From contig CM038216.1 in assembly GCA_021442155.1 (NCBI GenBank), forward strand, positions 87,888,945-87,952,944: 64,000 nt of DNA, read 5' to 3'. Origin of the DNA: Cymbidium sinense. Taxonomy: Eukaryota > Streptophyta > Magnoliopsida > Asparagales > Orchidaceae. The first letter of the stretch is position 1, and the number at the start of each line of letters is the position of its first letter. The notes beneath the pieces were generated by a model. That model was not told the DNA's origin. It worked only from the letters and a program-made list of their open reading frames with translations, and ran no database searches. Shown here in pieces: positions 12,870-25,123 of the stretch. A program made the position numbers and the translations under genes.

Positions 12870-14780
12870 TATATTTCTATTTTTATTTTTTTTCTTCAAA
12901 AAGATAGATGAAGGCAGAAATATTTTACCATAGATATCTTTTTCTTGTATTTAGGTACTGTCCGCTACCTTCCTATACAATCTAGTTCTGCCCTGCTCTA
13001 TTGGAGGTGAACTCTTGTGTTGATAAAAAACTTGCAATAAATTAGGCTAACTAGTCTCTACATTTGTAGGATGTACTACTAGAGCTTGATTCTGAAGTGT
13101 TAGAATTACGGCTAGCAAATCTTCAAGTCACTTTCCCATCTTATCAATCTGCTCATCTTTTTGTTTGAGTTATTGAAGGAGGTGTTGCGTTAAATAAGCT
13201 GTATCATTTTATTTGGGCATAACACCTTTCGAACTCTGGTAATCCTGAAGGAGAGAACCTCTAGTATCAACCATATGTACCTTTGCTGAGTCTAACAACA
13301 AATCATCTTTGTTAGGGTCAAAGCTAACGTTCTCCTTGTTGAGGTCAGACCAATCATACCCTAGGATTTTTTTTTTCTTTTTAGCAAAATATTATGCTAA
13401 GATATCATTCAAGGAGCAATCTAATTGTGTAGGCATAAATGCTCATGGCTGACCGGTGGTGGGATCATGCTCATGAACAGAGATACATCTGACCTCCCCT
13501 ACAACTAGAGTGCTAACCTTGTGAGGGCTACGCTCACTGGAAGACACATGCTCATGACTGTCACACCTATGGTGGAGTCGCCCCAGGGAATCTACTATCA
13601 TGGGGATAATAGAATTGTCTCCTTCTCCCTCTGCTACTGCTATATCCATGATCAGTTGAGGTGATGGTGGTGATGGCATGACTATGATGCTACGAGGTTG
13701 CCACTCCCTCTTCACCATAACTAAAGTGGGATGTCGAGCAAGAGAGCTCGCCCTCACCTTAGTCAGTGGCATATATGAAGTGGGATCCCTTGGTCATAGC
13801 CAGATCACTAGTGGGGCTTTCTTCTCCCTGATGCTGCTCTCATGGCTTTGGGTGGAACTGTAGAAGATGGAACCTGAATTGATGATAGTGGACCTGAAGT
13901 ATAGTGGTGTGGTAGAGACAACACCGACTCCCTCTATATGGGGGCTCTCCTCCCATGATGAGTGGTACCAATCAATACAATGCTATTAGTGTGATCACCG
14001 ATTAGGGAAATCTATGAGGGCAGAGGCTGCTGACTACCTGGAATATCTTTTCCTCTCTCTGCTAGTAATGTGAAATGATTCTCGAGCCTCTCTGGTCCTC
14101 TCTTGACAGACTTGCTCATCTACACTGTGAGGAATAACTAATCATAAATCAAAATGGGATATCTCTAACAAGTGTCTCATTATGAACCAGAGGTGGAGGT
14201 GATACTATAATCCTCCTGACATCTTCCTCTCCTTCAGAACCAGAAAGGGGATGAAACTTATTCTTAGTAAGAAAAAGAGAAACTACCCTGGGTGACCCCT
14301 CTTCTACAATGTGAGATACTACCTCCATCTCCTTAGAAATGTGCATGTTGTGCCACTTGATCTTGCGCTATTGGTCGGGTTTAGATGGGTGGAGTAGTAT
14401 GGGAGCTAGACCCTCAAAGGTAGAGGGAGACTATCCCAAATCCAGTGTCTTCCCTTGAGGAAGCTAATGAGTGGGTATTAGCCCACACCGGGGTAGTGAT
14501 GGGAACAACTGATTGCATGGGAACTAGAACTATAGCTATTGCGGGAACCTCTACAACATTCCTCTTCAATGAGGGAAATTCATAATCTGAGGGCATCTCA
14601 ATATGGATGAATCTCATGATGCTTTGACCACCACATTCTTGTGGTGAGGGTTTCCCTCACAAGTAATTCTAGCTCCCTCAATCCTCGGCAAAATATATCA
14701 AATGGAAATCGGTTTGGGGTGGCTGATCCAAACATATCCATCCTAAAGGAGAAGGTGAACACATACTTTTTTGGATCCAT
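12870..14780 (-). pseudogene. Element B gag/ORF1-like coding region, broken
   Basis: On the - strand, downstream of the element B LTR and leader, a series of open frames runs from 14,780. The first begins MDPKKYVFTFSFRMDMFG. It is followed by frames at 14,617-14,414, 14,346-14,149 and 13,772-13,443, then a frame through 13,330-13,060 reading DPNKDDLLLDSAKVHMVD and LKQKDEQIDKMGK. The last part looks like the predicted coiled-coil start of a gag-like protein. Frame changes and stops separate the pieces. I do not recognise a specific domain. The ORF1/gag call rests on the position directly after an LTR and leader, which is where Tat/Ogre elements carry an extra ORF1 or gag. The region is cut at about 12,870, where it meets the LTR of element A. 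Confidence 0.4.
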
Positions 14781-14979
14781 TTGTACTATACTGTTTTGAG
14801 AAATTTGACTAGACTGAACTGAAATTGAAATGGAACTCTATAATTGTTGAAAATAAACTCAAATTAAATTTTTTGCCTTGGTATTCTATTGACTTTTGAA
14901 GATTTGATTTGAATTTTAGATAGATTTTGGGGTTCATTGAATTGAGAGAGATTTTGAGTTAATTTGAGTTTAGAAACCA
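14781..14979 (-). other. Element B leader, part nearest the coding region
   Basis: This AT-rich sequence lies between the first start codon of the gag/ORF1-like region and the hairpin array. A short - strand open frame (14,864-15,052) has low-complexity composition and no recognisable domain. I see no other feature. Confidence 0.35.
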
Positions 14980-16124
14980 CATTCAAAAAATTTGTGTATG
15001 TTGAATGGGTTCTAGTATTTTGGAGAGACTTTTGATGCTTACATTGGTTCATGTTCGAATTTGATTTTATATTTTGGGGACCTTATATTTAACAAATTTG
15101 AGTATGTTAAATAAAGGGTCAATTGATTTTGTTTGGGATTACTCATTTAGCCAATTTGGATATGCTAAATGAGATGTTTGAAAACAATTTTCTTCTTTTG
15201 CTTGTTTGCCCATGATATGTATCATATGTGAGTTTAGAAATTGAATCTTTACTTAGCACATTTTTGTATGCTAAATAAAACCCAATTTTAATTTTTCATT
15301 TTGATTTTGAAAATGGGAACTTTTACTTAGCAAATTTCTGTATTCTAAGTAAAGTCTAAATGTGTTTGATTTTTATTTTGATTTGTGTTATTTTTGAAAA
15401 GGGGGATTTCTATTTAACAAATATGGTGTGTTAAATACAATCTAATTTATTTTCAATTTTCTCCTTGAAATAATGAAACTCTCATTTGACAAATTTGGGT
15501 ATGTCAAATAGAATTCCAATGTATTTTGATTTTCTTGATTTTCTTAAAAGGAGATTTCCATTTAACAAATTTAGGTATGTAAAATGGAAGCCAATCATAT
15601 TTTATTTTTCAAAGATAAAATTTTTGTGCTTGGTTATTTCTGTTTGACAACAAGAAAATTCCAACTTAACATATGTGGAATGTGTTAAGTGGAGTTTCAA
15701 ATGGTGTGATTTTATTTGAAAATGAAACCTCCATTCAATAAATTTGGATATGTTGAATGAAGATGCTTATTTTCAAATTTGTGCTTCTTGAAAATAGGAA
15801 AGAAACTCGAACTCTAATATATATGGAATATATTGGGTGGAGTTTCAATCTTATGATATGATTTTATTTGGAAATGAAATCTTCATTCAATAAATTTGAG
15901 TATATTGAATGAGGATTCTGAAAGAAACCCCAACTTCAACTTATGTGAGATATTCTGAGTGGAGTTTTAATTTTATGAAATAAATTGTTTTGGAAATGAA
16001 ACCTTCATTCAATAAATCTGGGTATGTTGAATGAAGATGTTCATTTTTAAATATGTGCTTTTGAAAGATGATTTTGATTTTGGTTTTCAAAAGGAATGAC
16101 ATGTAACAATCTTAAGGATTGTTA
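14980..16124 (-). repeat. Array of about 14 small hairpins in the leader of element B
   Basis: Each unit is a short inverted repeat around a loop resembling AATTTGGGTA, spaced 55-110 bases apart. Stems include TATTTAACA/TGTTAAATA (15,086-15,113 and 15,411-15,437), CTCATTTAGC/GCTAAATGAG (15,142-15,173), TTTACTTAG/CTAAGTAAA (15,322-15,353), ATTTGACA/TGTCAAAT (15,484-15,509), ACTTAACA/TGTTAAGT (15,664-15,690), CATTCAATA/TATTGAATG (15,884-15,911) and TAACAATC/GATTGTTA (16,104-16,124). Others at 14,980, 15,248, 15,556, 15,732, 15,816 and 16,003 have at most one imperfect pair. A further site near 15,930 is too degraded to count. The arms change between units yet stay complementary. The region is between LTR and coding sequence, where retroviral-type leaders carry packaging structures. 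Function here is not known. Confidence 0.75.
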
Positions 16125-16333
16125 GATGGGGTTGAGTTATATATATCTTTTTGTGAAAATTTTTGTGCAAGTATTTTATTATGTGAAGTTTGAGAAAGTG
16201 CTTTTAAAATGTGACATTTTATAAATGATTTATTTTTCTTCTATTTGTGGAAAGAACCTTACCTTACCATAGAGATAGTAAGGAGGCTCAAAAAAGGGCT
16301 TTAGTCATCTCTTTTAGTTAAATTTTATTTTCA

Positions 16334-16388
16334 CCTATTGGGGGACCTAATAGGGGTTTTAAGACCTACATGGTGAGGTCCTAAAACC
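16334..16388 (-). other. Pair of hairpins near the start of the element B leader
   Basis: CCTATT/AATAGG (16,334-16,354) is followed at once by a 13-base stem, GGTTTTAAGACCT with AGGTCCTAAAACC (16,355-16,388), one mismatch and an eight-base loop. They sit about 130 bases inside the LTR end, in the leader of an element read on the - strand. The arrangement resembles leader structures of retroelements, but no role can be assigned. Confidence 0.5.
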
Positions 16389-16487
16389 TAAAGGATGTTA
16401 GTTAGCTTAGCTTGCCTAGTCTATAGTCTATATGAATATCGATACTTGGAGACAATAATCATTTACTAAGGATGGAGAGAGAGGAAC

Positions 16488-16513
16488 CTTTCCTAGTAAA
16501 AGTTGCCAAAAAA
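16488..16513 (-). other. Candidate primer-binding neighbourhood of element B
   Basis: Read on the - strand this begins TTTTTTGGCAACTTTTACTA. It resembles the TTTTTGGCGACTC-type sequence I recall directly after the 5' LTR in many plant gypsy elements. Together with the preceding AACACCA it suggests that the LTR ends near 16,517. The matching tRNA is not identified. Confidence 0.4.
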
Positions 16514-16516
16514 TCG

Positions 16517-19500
16517 TGGTGTTTATTTTGTGTTGAATGTTATTGTTAGGTTTTGTTTATGTGAGGGGACACCACAGATGAGATGTACTCATTAGGATGA
16601 TCAGGAACATTAATAGGAATACTATCTCAAGAGATAGAAGTCATTATCCTATAATGGACCTAATTACCTAAATGAGGACTCCTAAGGCATGATGGGTCTT
16701 TGAATATACGAACAATCTTTCCTCTACTTTATATGAAGAAGTAAAGTAGGGTTTATTTTAAACTGGGTTCATTAAGTTCCCTATGGAGGAAAGCCCCCAT
16801 AGTTAATTACAACCTAAGGAATGAGATTCCTTAGGAATACTCTTGATTAAGGTAAATTATTGTTGTCTCCAAAGATTTCAAAGATAGGACTATCAACCAA
16901 TTGGTTATTTTTGGAAAATCAAGTGGGATTGATCAAAAGGAAAGAGTTCTTATTGAAACCAAAGGAGATAAATAAGGAATGCTCATGATACTTAAAAACC
17001 TAGTGAGCATCCCAAACTATTATATGGTTGGGCTTTATATTTTTGAAGTTGAAGAGAATTATCTATTTGAGTTGGATTTTTATTAGAAATTTAGGGCTTA
17101 CAATTCCACAATACAAGATTGTAGAAATGTCTAAGAGATGAGGATTTATACTTGTAGCCTGCAAAGGAAAACAACAACCTTAGATCCTAAATCTAGGGAG
17201 CTTTGGCAAGGACCACACTAGGATATAAATCTAAGAAAAAAAAGGGTATATGGTTTACCTCCACAAGAGAGAGTAAACCACCCGATTGTTGGGCTTACAA
17301 CTGCCTGGGGGTGGCCGCCAACTAATTCCTCCAATGATTTAAAAAAAAATGTATGCAAGTCTTATGCTTTGCAAGACGGCTAGGATGTTGTTTATTTAGA
17401 AAGAGACTAAGTCCTTAAACTCACTCCCTAATGGACTAGATCATGAAGGGCATGAATAATGACCTAGATCTAATGCAAATATTTTCAAATTTTATTTTGA
17501 TTTTGGACATTTTATTTGACACGCTATGGAATTTTATATGCCTAATGCATGAGAAAATTAGTTATGGGCCAAAATCAGAAAGGAGGTGTGTTTCCACCAT
17601 GGCTCTCAAAGGTCAAGCTATTTTCTCTAGCAAATGTGGAAGCCCTCCATTAGCAAGAGTGAGATAATATGATTTATGCATGATATGAGACATACAACAT
17701 CCAGTTAAGGAGTTGCTAAATCTTTTATTATCTTGATTTATGCCCTACGCTTTAAGTGAGATTATGAATTATTTAATTTAATTTTGAGTTGACTAATTGG
17801 ATAGAAAATTTATTTTTCTCTAAGAGCTTAATCACATCCAGGCCATTCAACAACCATCAAAAAAATTAAGAAACTAGGAAAATCATGCCATTTTAATTCT
17901 GTAATCATAAACATAACATTAATCAATTTATAAAATTAGTGCAAAAGAATAAGAGGCTGATTTGGTCGGGTTCCACTGCACAACCCGAAAAGAAATGTGG
18001 GTAGCCAAGCTCTACCCTTTTATAACTCGGATTACAAATGAATAATTACAATTATAAAATGATAAGTGTTATGGGGGTCTTCATTCTTCATCCTCCATTG
18101 TTCACTCCTTGTCCTTCATTCCTTCATCTTGATTTGCTCCATTTCTTTCTTTCTTTTGGTTTGACTTGGGATGTCGTTTGCTCCATGGTGTCACCTGGTA
18201 TACAAGACAGTCTTATAACCAATGTTCACCTTAATCCCCATAACACTTGTTTGAAATATTAATTATAAAATTTACATCAAAATGGGAAAAGTAAATCTAA
18301 CTAAACCTACAAAACAAAGGTTAGCTAAACAACCCAAGTAGTTATATGAATAAGTTGGACTTAGCACCCACACATGGGTAACCAAGTCCACTGTCTAATT
18401 TGGTTATTCTTAGGGGTATAAGGGACACGCGAAATATATTTATATTCTTATTACTGCCCCAAATAACCCCTAGAATACTTGAAAGATCACCCTATCATCC
18501 AGTCTATGCACATACAACATACAGTCTAAAATAATACATCACAAAATAAAATATTCAACACACCATGCCTTGTCCTAACCTAAAGCTAGAAATGGTGACT
18601 TAGTCTAATGTGTGTGTCATTTTAAGGCTTGTGTGGCATCTCTTAGTTAGGCTTTAAGGTTGGAATTTTCTAAAGATTAAATTTAGACAGTGGTTTCATT
18701 TCAAGTGATTTAGTTGACTTGTCAATTTTAGTTGGTGATTTGATTTAGTTTGAATGAACCTACATTTAGTGACTAAATGTTATGAAGAGAAGAAAAAAGA
18801 AGAGTGCTCTTTTTCATCCCTACCTTAAAACATTTCTAAGGTAGATTGATTAATTAATTTCCTTTAGTGAATGGTTTATTATGTGTTTTAATTGTTCTTA
18901 AGTTTAGGTTCTTAAATAGTCTTATTTAATAAGAAAGGCATCTTAGGATCAATTAGGGTGGATTACTATCACGTGCTTCATTTATTTTCACCATGTATAC
19001 CATGCATATGAACAATCTAAACATACCACACTTTGGTGATGAATGCAATGTGAATGGATATTAATTGGATCATTTATTTTCATCCAAATTAAATTCACAT
19101 TTAATTTTATGTCTTGTTACTTAAGACCACTTCTACTTAAAACCAGGGATGTCATGAAGATTATGTTTGGTTTGGGTTATTAATGTATAATATGAAGATC
19201 CATCTTAAGTCATAACATATAAATCCATAGGAATAGATTTAAACAAGTGCTGTGTTCTTTTCAAATGAACTATACACTTGCAAATCCTATGTAAATTCAT
19301 ATTAAGAGAAAACTTCATAATACATATCTTATGTTATAATCACATGCAATATTTATATAACTAGTATCACTTCATTCATAATCTTTGATTTATAGGTTTT
19401 GAAAATAATTTTTGGGTCTTAATAGATTAAAGACTCATATTATTTTATATGCATTTAATTTAATTAATTTTAAAAGAAATGAATGTATTATTTCATATGT

Positions 19501-22500
19501 CAAGTATATTACATGGGTATCTTCACCTAATTAATACAATCATATAGAATAAGATCATTTAAAATGAATCAAAATTCTTTAAAGAGATTTTTATCTTTGA
19601 ATTTGATTTCATTTAGAAAATATGAAAAGGGTCTTAACCTATTCCCCTCCCATGTATGAATTGATTTGGATTAATTTAGGACAATTAGGTTGATTTTATA
19701 TTAGGTTAAGGGTATGTATTAAATCCATTACCACTTTAACATAGCTAACTAAGTAATTATGAGCCAACATATGATGTGTCAATAAATCATCAATAAATGC
19801 AATTGGCTCTCATTGATTAATTAAGCTAAAGGGTTTGATTAAGTACTTTTAATCCACTACACATGTATTTTGATTATAATTTTTGAATAATTTGATTAAG
19901 TTATTGATTTGGGAAATTGATTAATCATTAATTAATTGGAATTGATTAATAAACTTGATTAAGGTCCTAATCTCATTTCTGTCCATTCATGATTATTAAT
20001 TTATCACTATTTCAAGTTAATTCATTGAAAGTGATTAAGAATGAGATAAAAGCAATTTCCCTAATTGGTCAAGTAATAAATTCTAGAAAATCATGTAGAG
20101 GTCATCCCACTAATCAATCTCAAAAAAATTTGGAATTAATTGCTAGAGTAATTAGGTTGTAATTAATTATATTTTTAATAAAACCTAAATTGAGTGAAAA
20201 TTATTGTTCAAAATTAATTGATTTTGATTTTATATTATTCTCCTTTGAATTATCTTTAAATGAGTATTTATTTGTATTTTTGAATTTTTCTACATTTAGT
20301 TATGAATTTTAGAAGTTTCACCATTAAAATCAGATTAATTAAGCCTAATTACACCCATAATCCCATTGGGCCACATGGCGGCTGACATAGCTCGCTGATG
20401 CAGCATGCTTTCCATGTGACATGATGGAATTGGTTATTTAAGTTGTTACATCTATCGGCTAAGTCAGCTGACGGCGGACGCCCTTTCTCTACTTGTCGTC
20501 CAATTAAACACAGTGGATCTAACGTGATATGATCACGACCATTCTTTCCAATCACGTAGAATGGACGGTGTGTGATCTGTCTCTTCCTGAGCGGTGAGAG
20601 ATGAATGTCGTTCATCAATATTCACTTGATCTGAGCTCACCCGATCTTGAATAGTGCTCAAACTCATCCCACACCTTCGGGGAAGAACAAGCAATACATC
20701 TATCGATGGAGATCACATGACTTAACAATTTTTTTCATAAAGGACCAAGCAAAATTTATCCTAAGGTTGGTTTCAATGGCATACTTTGCAGGAAGCTTTC
20801 ACCGGTGCTTCCAATGGAGGAGGTAGCTTTGTCTAGTAGAGACGAAGCCCTATTGAAGGAATTGTGTCTTAATTTAAAGTAGATGGCTCAGTTGACCAAG
20901 TTCCCATTTAATGGTGATCAAGCATGATTGAAGTATTGCTTTGTGTGGCTTGGAGGCATGGAAAATGACTTTATCAAGCTCGATAAAGTCTAAGGATGAT
21001 GTATGAAAGGTTAATTTGATTTTGGTTAAGAATTGGATGAGTTGAGCTTGGGATTGATCTCCCCTATTTTGGCTTTGAGTAAAACTGAAAATGGAAATCA
21101 AGGGAAGAAATTATTATTTCTGGTTTGAGTGAGAATGAGGGGGGAGTATATCTCCCCCTACTTGGATTAGACAGTGAGAGGATATTTTTCCATTTTTGAT
21201 CAATGGCTTGGATTGGAGGCACAAATTGAGTTGTAAAACACCCCACATGGGTCATTTTGGGTAGTGGAGTGAAGGAGTGTGGATGACCATGTGCTAATTG
21301 AGTGCATTTGGAGTTCTAAGTATTCAAATGCAATTGGGGAGGTCAATTTGGCCTTGCCTTGGGTCATGGCTGACCCAAGCTCATTGGGTCATGTTCACCA
21401 CCTCCCTTGGTGCCCATGTGGACCAATAGAAGGTTGCCAAGTGTCCCTAAGAAAGAAATGGCCAAATTCTAAGTGAATTTGGTCATAGGATACCCTTTGA
21501 CCTAAGATTAATCCCATAGCTTAATAGGATTAAATCAGATTGATCTAGTGGATCTAATCACAACCGTCCATTCTGATCACATAGGATAGATGGTGTGTGA
21601 TCTAACATCATGTGTGTGATGGAGAATGGAGTCTGTCCACCATTGCTCACTTGATCCAAGCTTACCCGAGCTCGGATCAACTCTAAAAGGATCCCACTTC
21701 TTCATGACATCGATCAAAGGGAATCCAATGGTCATGATCACATGAGATGAAAGTCCTCTTCAAAAAACTCCAACCCATTTTTGACTAAGGATCAATTTTG
21801 GAAGCATACCTTGTTGGAGATCAAGAACAATAGCTCAAACAATTGATTAAGCTTCATCTAGTGGAGATGAAGCCCTGTTGAGAAGCAATTGGATCAATTC
21901 CTTAATGTTTTCTTTGGAGGTCATGAACTGATGATTTGGTGCTTAGCTTTAATCGAAATCCCAACTTCTTTGTTCAGGAAGGTTGGTAGATGATTCGTTC
22001 TTGCTCGATGAGGCCTAGGGATGGTGCATGCTAGGTTAATTTGAGTTTGATGGAGAAATGGGAGAGTTAGGTCAGAAATGGGAGTGTCCTATTTCAAGAT
22101 GGATGGGAATGGCATTTTCAGATCGAGGAATGAGCTTGGGAGTTTAGGGAATGGCTCTAGCAGCTCATATTGGGTAGCTAGGGCTCTGAGAAATGATTTT
22201 TATGTATGTGTTTGAGTGGAAACGAGGGGGTGTATACCCCCCTTCATCTTGATCAGATGGTGGGATCGGGTTTGGCATCTAGTGGCCGTCCAGCCATCTC
22301 AGAGTCATGGGTTACAGGGAGGAAGTGAGTTAGCTGAGCTTGGTTGGTTGAAGGTGTGGAGGTGGGTGACAAGGCAAAATCATGGGTGTCCTATGGGTTT
22401 CAAATGCTCCAATGGGGAGCGTGAGCTGATTTCACCTCCCATGGGTCATGACCGACCCAACCACCCCTTTGGTCAGGTTGGGCAATGTCCTAGGTGCTTA

Positions 22501-24396
22501 AGTGGACCGTTAGGAGAGCACCAAGTGGCCAAGGAATGGAAATGACCACTTACATGGGTGATTTGTCTCACATGATGCCCTTGACCTAAGAGTAAAATGA
22601 TCATTTAGCATTGGATTTGATTTGGGCAGATTTGAAATGAGCCAAAAGTGGGTTAGCCCAAATTTTAAGTCAATTGGAGTTGATTTGGTTAGGCTTGGCT
22701 CAATTTGACTCATTTAGGTCAAATTGGGTTAGGTTGGCTCATGTAGACCAATTGGTCAAATTGGGTCAAACCAAGGGTTGGGTCAATATCATATGATCAT
22801 TTGGGATGTTATGGTTAAATTGGTTTCGTTTAGTTTAGCTAAGATTTTATTTTGGCTCATTTGAGTTCATTTGGGTCAAATGGGCTAAGTTGACCAATTT
22901 GACAAAATTTGCCAAATTGTCTTGGGTTGAGTGTTGGTTTGGGTTTAGTTGACCAATTGAAGATGATTGTTGGCTTTGGTTTCAATTAATTTGGATTTGG
23001 TTTTTATTTTAGGCCAAATTAAACCTTTAGGTCAATTTGGGCTAAGTAGGTAAATTGGATTCAATTGGGTCCAATCATGTCTTTGGTCAAGTTCAACAAT
23101 CAATTTGGAATGAACTTGAGCCATTGGTTGTAATCAATTTGGTTTATATTTTGATTTGACCCAATTTGGGTCAATTTGGGTCTTTATATTTTGGTCAATT
23201 TCAAGTTAATATTCAAATTGATTGATTTGGATTTTATGATTTAATTTGGCTAGTTTGGGTATTTGGTTAATTTGTGACCCAATTGTAATCTAGGTTATCA
23301 ACAATCATGATGGGAGATTTTGATTGGCTTAGTTCAATCTAATTTGGGTAAGATTAAAACTTGGCTCAAATAGGTCAAATTGGCCACTATGGGTCAAGTG
23401 GACCAATTGGGTTTAGTTTGCTTTATTTTGGGCTGAGTTTGATTTAGTTGAGTTTATATATGGATTTGGGATTGATATATAAATTTTATTGCAATTGGCT
23501 TGGGTTCAAATGGGTTTCAGTTCATTTGAACATTCAAGTCAAAAAGGTTAAGTTGGGTTTGAGTTGGGTTGATTTTGGTTTGGCTTGATGATTATAGATT
23601 TCATTTATATTTATGAATATAATTGAAGGTATGATTGATTCATGAGAAAATAAATTGAATTTGTGTTTTGGAATGAAGGAATTTGGCTAAGTCCATGGAG
23701 TAGGTTCATGAGGCTTATGTTTTGATTTTGATTTGGTTTGATTTAGTTTTAATGATTTAAATGTATATTCCATTTAAATTTGTGAGGATGATTGAAATTA
23801 TGATTTATTTGTGAGAAAATAAATTATGTTTGACTTGATTTGGAGTAAGATTTGGATAAATCCATGCGATAGGTCATATGACTTAGGAAGGGTTTTGATT
23901 TAATCTGATTTGTTTGATTTTGTTTTGATCATTTGAGTGTAAATTTGATTTATATTTAGGAAGATGATTGAAGATATAAATTTATTATGTGAAAATCAAT
24001 TGATTTAGGATTGATTATTTATTAAGATTTGACAAAGTCCATGGGATAGGTCATATGGCTTAGGAAGGGTTTGAAGTTTGGATTTGATCATGGGCTTCAA
24101 TCATTTGGTTTTGGAATTTGGGTTTGGATTTGGATTTGAATTTGATGTTTGAATTGAACTTCAGGAATGGTTTGAGAAGGTGAACATGGATTAGATTTTG
24201 GTTATAGGTAGGTGGATTATCCTAATCCCTTAGGCATAACCTAATCTTATGGTTTACCCTTCTAAGTCTTTAGGCTTAGGTTAAGTGTTTACCTAATTTT
24301 TAGAAGCACCTTATAACTAAGGAAGTCTTAGTGTCTAGAAGACTCCTAAGTCTAAGATGGGAAGATAGAATCTACACTCCAAAAGTGAGGATAACA
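16517..24396 (-). mobile_element. Long 5' LTR of element B
   Basis: On the - strand it runs from TGTTATCCTCACTTTTGG at 24,396 to about CACCA at 16,517, close to 7.9 kb. It is colinear with the + strand LTR at 5,276-12,859 and with the partial LTR at 54,040-58,650. It contains an internal tandem duplication of about 1 kb (20,520-22,560). The TTGACC-rich third is at 22,560-24,300 and AT-rich sequence fills 16,600-20,340. Open frames inside it match nothing recognisable. The far end at 24,396 abuts protease sequence of element C on the opposite strand. This looks like insertion of B into C, with the other flank lost. Confidence 0.65.
20520..22560 (-). repeat. Tandem duplication of about 1 kb inside the element B LTR
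   Basis: Paired landmarks show two copies. GGACGGTGTGTGATCTG (20,563) pairs with AGATGGTGTGTGATCTA (21,587). The polyG-TATA-polyC word near 21,147 pairs with the one near 22,226. Sequence near 21,420 pairs with sequence near 22,500. The LTR of element A has one copy here, while the right-hand LTR block has three related copies (from 55,805, 59,650 and 60,723). This part of the LTR is therefore prone to duplication. Confidence 0.6.
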
Positions 24397-24790
24397 AGCC
24401 TTAGGCTCCATAGTGTTGCCCTTAGAGATAGATGATTTGAAGATCGAAGTAACGTTTCACATTATAGACTCGGATACATCTTTCAACACTTTTCTTGGGA
24501 GACCATGGATACATAAGAATAACATAGTTCCATCCTCTCTACACTAGTGTATGAAGTTTGTGAGAGGTGGGATCATCTACTATGTCAAAGGAGATCTCAA
24601 ACCATTTATAGTTCATGAGGTCAGCATATATGAGGATGCAGCTTACTACCTCCCTCAAAGTCAAGAAGTCTATTCTCCTGAACTTGACCAAAGTTTAAAA
24701 AAAAAAGGAAAAAGAAAAAGAAAAAAAAAAGAGAAAATGAAAAAGAAAATAAAAGGGGACAAAAATAGACTTGGAGGAGGAAGTGGATCA
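24397..24790 (+). pseudogene. Element C protease end and lysine-rich linker
   Basis: The frame from 24,409 reads GSIVLPLEIDDLKIEVTFHI, then SFNTFLGRPWIHKNNIVPS and GGIIYYVKGDLKPF. This matches the C-terminal half of a plant gypsy aspartic protease (LGRPW) and the segment after it. The catalytic triad region is missing because the element is truncated at 24,397. From 24,690 it becomes a lysine/glutamate-rich tract that varies in length among the three elements. Element D carries the same segment at 53,690-54,039 on the other strand with scattered base changes. Confidence 0.7.
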
Positions 24791-25123
24791 TGACATTAGA
24801 TTCCATAGTTACTCCATTCAACATAAGGGTAGGGGCGACTTGACCACCACGAGGAAAAGGCTAGTTTAGAGTCCTAGGGTGGAAAACCTCCTTATTCTCC
24901 ACCCAATAGAAGATATGTCCCAGCTACCAAGAGTACACCTGCTATCCATATAGACTTAGAATCTAGTTCATAGGATGAATCTTATATGATTAGCACACCA
25001 GCTAGCTCTTCTCAATAGTGAATTCTCTTGGAGGTGACACTTGAGCCAGATAGCGATGAAGGCCAGACTCCAAAGAAAAGCATAAGTTTATCCAAGTCTA
25101 TATATTAAATAGTTAGGCATCAG

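Noticed and set aside
15060..16130. CRISPR-like array of spaced palindromic repeats
   Set aside because: Spacing is irregular, stems are not identical, no cas-like genes exist, and the host is a plant. The units fit a retroelement leader.
20349..20618. 89-codon - strand open frame as a host gene
   Set aside because: It lies in LTR sequence that is shared with other LTR copies, where the frame is broken.
22216..22545. 109-codon open frame inside the element B LTR as a host gene
   Set aside because: It is not kept in the other LTR copies and overlaps repeated LTR sequence. No domain is recognised.
24621..24824. Phenylalanine-rich - strand open frame as a membrane protein
   Set aside because: It is the complement of the purine-rich lysine linker of element C, with no independent support.
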